A stretch of DNA of 64,000 nucleotides from Helianthus annuus (taxonomy: Eukaryota > Streptophyta > Magnoliopsida > Asterales > Asteraceae), in contig NC_035435.2 in assembly GCF_002127325.2 (NCBI RefSeq), positions 124,553,127-124,617,126 of the forward strand. Direction: 5' to 3'. Below the pieces are notes generated by a model. The model saw nothing but the letters and a program-made list of their open reading frames with translations, searched no databases and was not told the origin of the DNA. Made by a program: the position numbers and the translations under genes. This document shows, piece by piece, positions 60,999 to 64,000 of this stretch; position 1 is the stretch's first letter; each line of letters begins with the position of its first letter.

Positions 60999-62137
60999 AT
61001 GACATCTTTCGATTCATCTTACATTGATCCTCGTCCATCTACCGATGATATTGACGGATTTAGGTCGAACTCAACTAGTGGTCAACATAATATTCATACT
61101 CTCGAATCCATGTCTACCTCAGGAAATATCGTTGTGTCTGAACATTCAATTACTTGTCATAATTGTTAGGGGAGGATTTTCCTATGATTAGTGATCCTCA
61201 ATTGCTGTCGGGTTTAAGGATCCTTAATTGTGTTTGAGTTCAGGATCCTCGGAGAGTATTGTAGGATCAGGATCCAGGATCCAGGATCCTCATAGTGATA
61301 CTTACACTAACGATTGTCTGCTTTGAATATGGAATTGTTTTGCAGGAGTACGTGCTTGGACTTGGTCATGGCGATATTCCTGGAGCATATTCTCTTTTAT
61401 TCCGCACGTGCTTGACCATTGTGAACGTTATGGAGATCATGGGGAGAGTGCACGAATTGCGGATAGTTAGTTATCTTAGATATTTACTAATTTAAAAGGG
61501 GATAGCGAGCTAGATTAGAACACTTGGCTATTTTTGGCTACAAACACACACTCGTACTGCTCTCATCAGTTTACAACACTCTGCTTGGCAATTACGCATC
61601 ATTTTTACACATTTCATTCTAGTGATCCTTGTAACTAGCTCGCTATCATCCAAAGTTGTAACACACATTTGGTTTAATCTAAGTTGGTGATCGGTAGTTT
61701 CCATCACCCGAGGTTTTTTGTGCCGGAGATCAACTCTTGATCAAGGGCTTTTTCCTCGTATAAATCCTTGTGTCATTTGTTCATTACATTTGATTGTTAT
61801 CCTAAGCATTGTTCATTGATTCAAGCATCACACCTCACACATAAAGATTTGGTTGCATTATCTTTGCTTGATTTTTGACCAAAACAATAATACTTCTACA
61901 TCAACCGCAACAACACCTACACATTTGGACCAACAGTTACAATTCATACGATATGAGACCAAAGGTATTATACTGTTTATTTGTTACAATGCACACATAC
62001 TAATGTGTATACTTATCGATGTGCCAACAATAAATGTGTTTCATACTTTACTCTTCCATGTTTAATTCTTTTTGTCAGCAAAACATTCAGCATCTTACTT
62101 TTATTTACAATCAGTACGTAATCCTGCACATGTTCAT
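60999..62137 (+). pseudogene. 5' part of an unidentified gene, broken by two Tat-like LTRs
   Basis: ATG 60999 follows a likely leader intron (donor ctag|gtaagtat-like near 60917, acceptor AATCCAG at 60996). Exon 1 encodes 55 codons (MTSFDSSYIDPRPSTDDIDG...) up to 61163, where a solo LTR begins. After the LTR and its ATAAT duplication the same frame resumes at 61892 (TSTSTATTPTHLDQQLQFIRYETK) to a donor at 61965. An acceptor TTTTTGTCAG (62078) opens exon 2 (KHSASYFYLQSVRNPAHVH), cut at 62137 by a second LTR. I do not recognise the product. The upstream sequence gaggatccgttag...gaaccacgtggca resembles MULE ends, so a FAR1-type MULE transposase start is possible but unproven. Confidence 0.5.
61164..61886 (+). 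mobile_element. Solo LTR of the Tat-like family, 723 bp
   Basis: TGTTAGGGGAGGATT...GACCAAAACA, flanked by a perfect 5-bp duplication ATAAT (61159-61163, 61887-61891) with no internal region. Very similar to 62138-62853. It shares its 3' half, from gttggtgatcggtagtttcc onward, with the LTR at 56384-57085, but its 5' half differs. Confidence 0.93.
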
Positions 62138-62853
62138 TGTTAGGGGAGGATTTTCCTATGATCAGTGATCCTCAATTGCTGTTGGGTTTAAGGATCCTTA
62201 ATTATGTTTGAGTTTAGGATCCTCAGAGAGTATTGTAGGATCAGGGTCCAGGATCCTCATAGTGATCCTTACACTAACGATTGTCTACTTTGATTATGGA
62301 ATTGTTTTGCAGGAATACGTGCTTTGACTTGGTCATGGCGATATTCCTGGAGCATATTCTCTTTTATTCCGCACGTGCTTGACCATTGTGAATGTTATGG
62401 AGATCGTGGGGAGAGGGCACGAATTGCGGATAGTTAGTTATCTTAGATATTTACTAAATTTAAAAGGGGATAGCGAGCTAGATTAGAACACTTGGCTATT
62501 TTTGGCTAAAACCACACACTCGTACCGCTTTCATCAGTTTACAACACTCTGCTCGACGATTACACTTTCTTTTACACATTTCACTCTAGTGATCCTTGTA
62601 ACTAGCTCGCTATCATCCGAAGTTGTAACACACATTTTGTTTAATCTAAGTTGGTGATCGGTAGTTTCCATCACCCGAGGTTTTTTGTGCCGGAGATCAA
62701 CTTTTGATCAAGGGCTTTTTCCTCGTATAAATCCTTGTGTCATTTGTTCATTACATTTGATTATTATCCTAAACATTGTTCATTGATTCAAGCATCACAC
62801 CTCACACATAAAGATTTGGTTGCATTATCTTTGCTTGATTTTTGACCAAAACA
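62138..62853 (+). repeat. 5' LTR of the second Tat-like element, 716 bp
   Basis: TGTTAGGGGAGG...CCAAAACA, followed at once by the PBS. GGATCC-rich in its first 150 bp. Confidence 0.93.
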
Positions 62854-62875
62854 GTTTGGCGCCCACCGTGGAGCA
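62854..62875 (+). other. Primer binding site of the second Tat-like element
   Basis: GTTTGGCGCCCACCGTGG directly after the LTR, same as at 56362-56383. Confidence 0.8.
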
Positions 62876-62940
62876 ATTGGTGCTTCATTTCTGAGAAATT
62901 TTGTTCATTTCGGTCATTCCGGTTCATCACATTCAACCAC

Positions 62941-64000
62941 ATGGCTTCTCAAGGAAAAACCACTTCAAGTGCAATGTCTGCGGTCAATTCATCCCAAGGC
63001 GTTCCACCTTTGCCTCTACCACCTTCTGGATCCTAGAAGAATCCTGAGAAGAAACCGACTCCTATTTTCTCAAAACCTTCAACTTCTTCTGCATCTTATA
63101 CTCCTACTACTAGTGACCTTTTTACTTTAATTTTGCAGATGAAGGATCACATACAGCAGCAGAATAAGACTAACGAAAGGATTCTCAGAGAAATTGGAGA
63201 TATCAAGAAACAGAAGAGATCGACAGAGGATCATTCCCCATTGATGCCTAGGTCTTTGAACTTCGACACTCCGGTCATAACCTCTCAGCATTCTGCAGCT
63301 CCAGATGTCCAATACTTGGGTGGAACAAGAGGAATGCACTACGGATCCTCAACAACGTCTCAGGCTTTAGGATCCTATTTTCAACCAGCAGGATCCTTCT
63401 CTCAGCATCAAGGATCCTTCATCAGCTCAGGAGGATACATGGGGACGCAGCAGGTTCAAGGATCCTCTCAGGTTCAAGGATCCTCTCAGGTTCAAGGATC
63501 CTCTCAGGTTCAAGGATCCTCTCAGGTTCAAGGATCCTCTCAGGTTCAAGGATCCTCCTTTCAGCCTCAAGGATCCTCTCAGGTTTTCGAATCCATGGAT
63601 TATCCTCCAAGACCCCCATTCATAGTGCATCAAGGATCCTTAAGAAGTTTGCAACCTGGAAGTTCTGATGTCCATCAAGGAGACTTCATTCCAATGCAAA
63701 CCATCGCTTCTTCTGGTCCTTCAATTATACCAGAGTCTCAACAATATGGATTCACATCCGGGTTTCTGAACTTGAATCCACCAGGAGGTAACACTTTTAA
63801 TAATTCTTATACCACTAACCATGGCCTTATGCAGGATACAGGTATCAATCAGGCTATGGCTAGGGAGTTACAAAAGCTTAAGGATATGATATCCAGTGTT
63901 CCAGGGGTGGTCAAGCCTATTCCTGAAATTGCAGATGGGAGCCATAAGATATCTCGTTTTGCATCACCTATTTGTGATGCTGAGATACCCAAAAGGTTCC
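62941..64000 (+). pseudogene. Tat-like gag, 3' incomplete, with an internal TAG
   Basis: ATG 62941 opens MASQGKTTSSAMSAV...PPSGS, then TAG at 63034-63036. After it the same frame is open to the window end: KNPEKKPTPIFSK, an ATG at 63139 (MKDHIQQQNKTNERILREIG, possibly the real start), the (QVQGSS)n repeat, and the segment ending KISRFASPICDAEIPKRF that also ends this part of the other copy. Gag coats the RNA in virus-like particles. The TAG is at the same place as in the other copy. If translation starts at 63139 the frame is intact as far as visible. Confidence 0.75.
63445..63585 (+). repeat. 18-bp coding tandem repeat (QVQGSS)n
   Basis: Six to seven units of caggttcaaggatcctct, about half the number in the copy at 55546-55792. 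The array length varies between copies. Confidence 0.95.

Larger units (their letters stand above)
62138..64000 (+). mobile_element. Second Tat-like element, 5' part, runs off the window
   Basis: LTR, PBS and gag in order on the + strand. Same family as 49206-57085 but another LTR subtype. The left flank is TTCAT (62133-62137); the right one is outside the window. Confidence 0.9.

Noticed and set aside
60999..62137. Firm call as a FAR1/MULE transposase
   Set aside because: Only about 100 residues are visible and none match motifs I can name; the MULE-like upstream sequence is suggestive only.

Overview
The window is nuclear DNA of a flowering plant. It has spliced genes with GT-AG introns, tRNA-derived SINEs, and many plant transposons: Ty3/gypsy LTR elements, PIF/Harbinger, hAT and Mutator-like elements (MULEs). 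The retroelement and MULE sequences resemble those I associate with Asteraceae, but that is an impression I could not check. Only two host genes look intact: RHM1 (UDP-rhamnose synthase, + strand, CDS 29485-32058, 2 coding exons) and TPS1 (class I trehalose-6-phosphate synthase, - strand, CDS 35490-42165, 17 exons, frame open throughout). Both supply or sense nucleotide-sugar and sugar status, but nothing in the sequence links them beyond being neighbours.

Layout. 1-4610: 3' part of a Tekay-like gypsy element with its LTR. 4611-5790: deleted remnant of another gypsy element, - strand. 6217-21468: a PIF/Harbinger element with matching terminal inverted repeats (TIRs) and divergent transposase and Myb/SANT-like ORF1. 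Its transposase is split by a 12-kb Tekay-like gypsy insertion (7128-19312) arranged LTR - internal - LTR - truncated internal. 21958-28255: a run of MITEs (Tourist-like, hAT, unassigned) and a 1.5-kb MULE ending about 115 bp before the RHM1 TATA box. 28372-32058: RHM1, with a long leader intron built of tandem repeats. 32650-34120: a dispersed GC-rich repeat and a Tourist MITE. 35490-42165: TPS1, with four transposons in four introns. 42961-47895: SINEs, hAT elements, an (AAT)n microsatellite and a Tourist-like MITE.

48668-60203 is a three-level nest. The outermost element is a MULE with a near-perfect 9-bp target duplication. It carries a fragment of an LRR receptor kinase gene encoding the malectin domain, so it is a Pack-MULE. 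A second MULE (48898-58404) sits in it, and a complete but defective Tat-like gypsy element (49206-57085, 5-bp duplication CCTCC) sits in that. A hAT element also interrupts the captured exon. 60999-62137 is a short unidentified gene hit twice by the same Tat-like family: a solo LTR in exon 1, and in exon 2 an element that runs off the window end.

Nested insertions were ordered by their target-site duplications, which I read directly at most boundaries. All exon joins, family names and identity estimates are by eye. No database search, alignment program or expression data were used.
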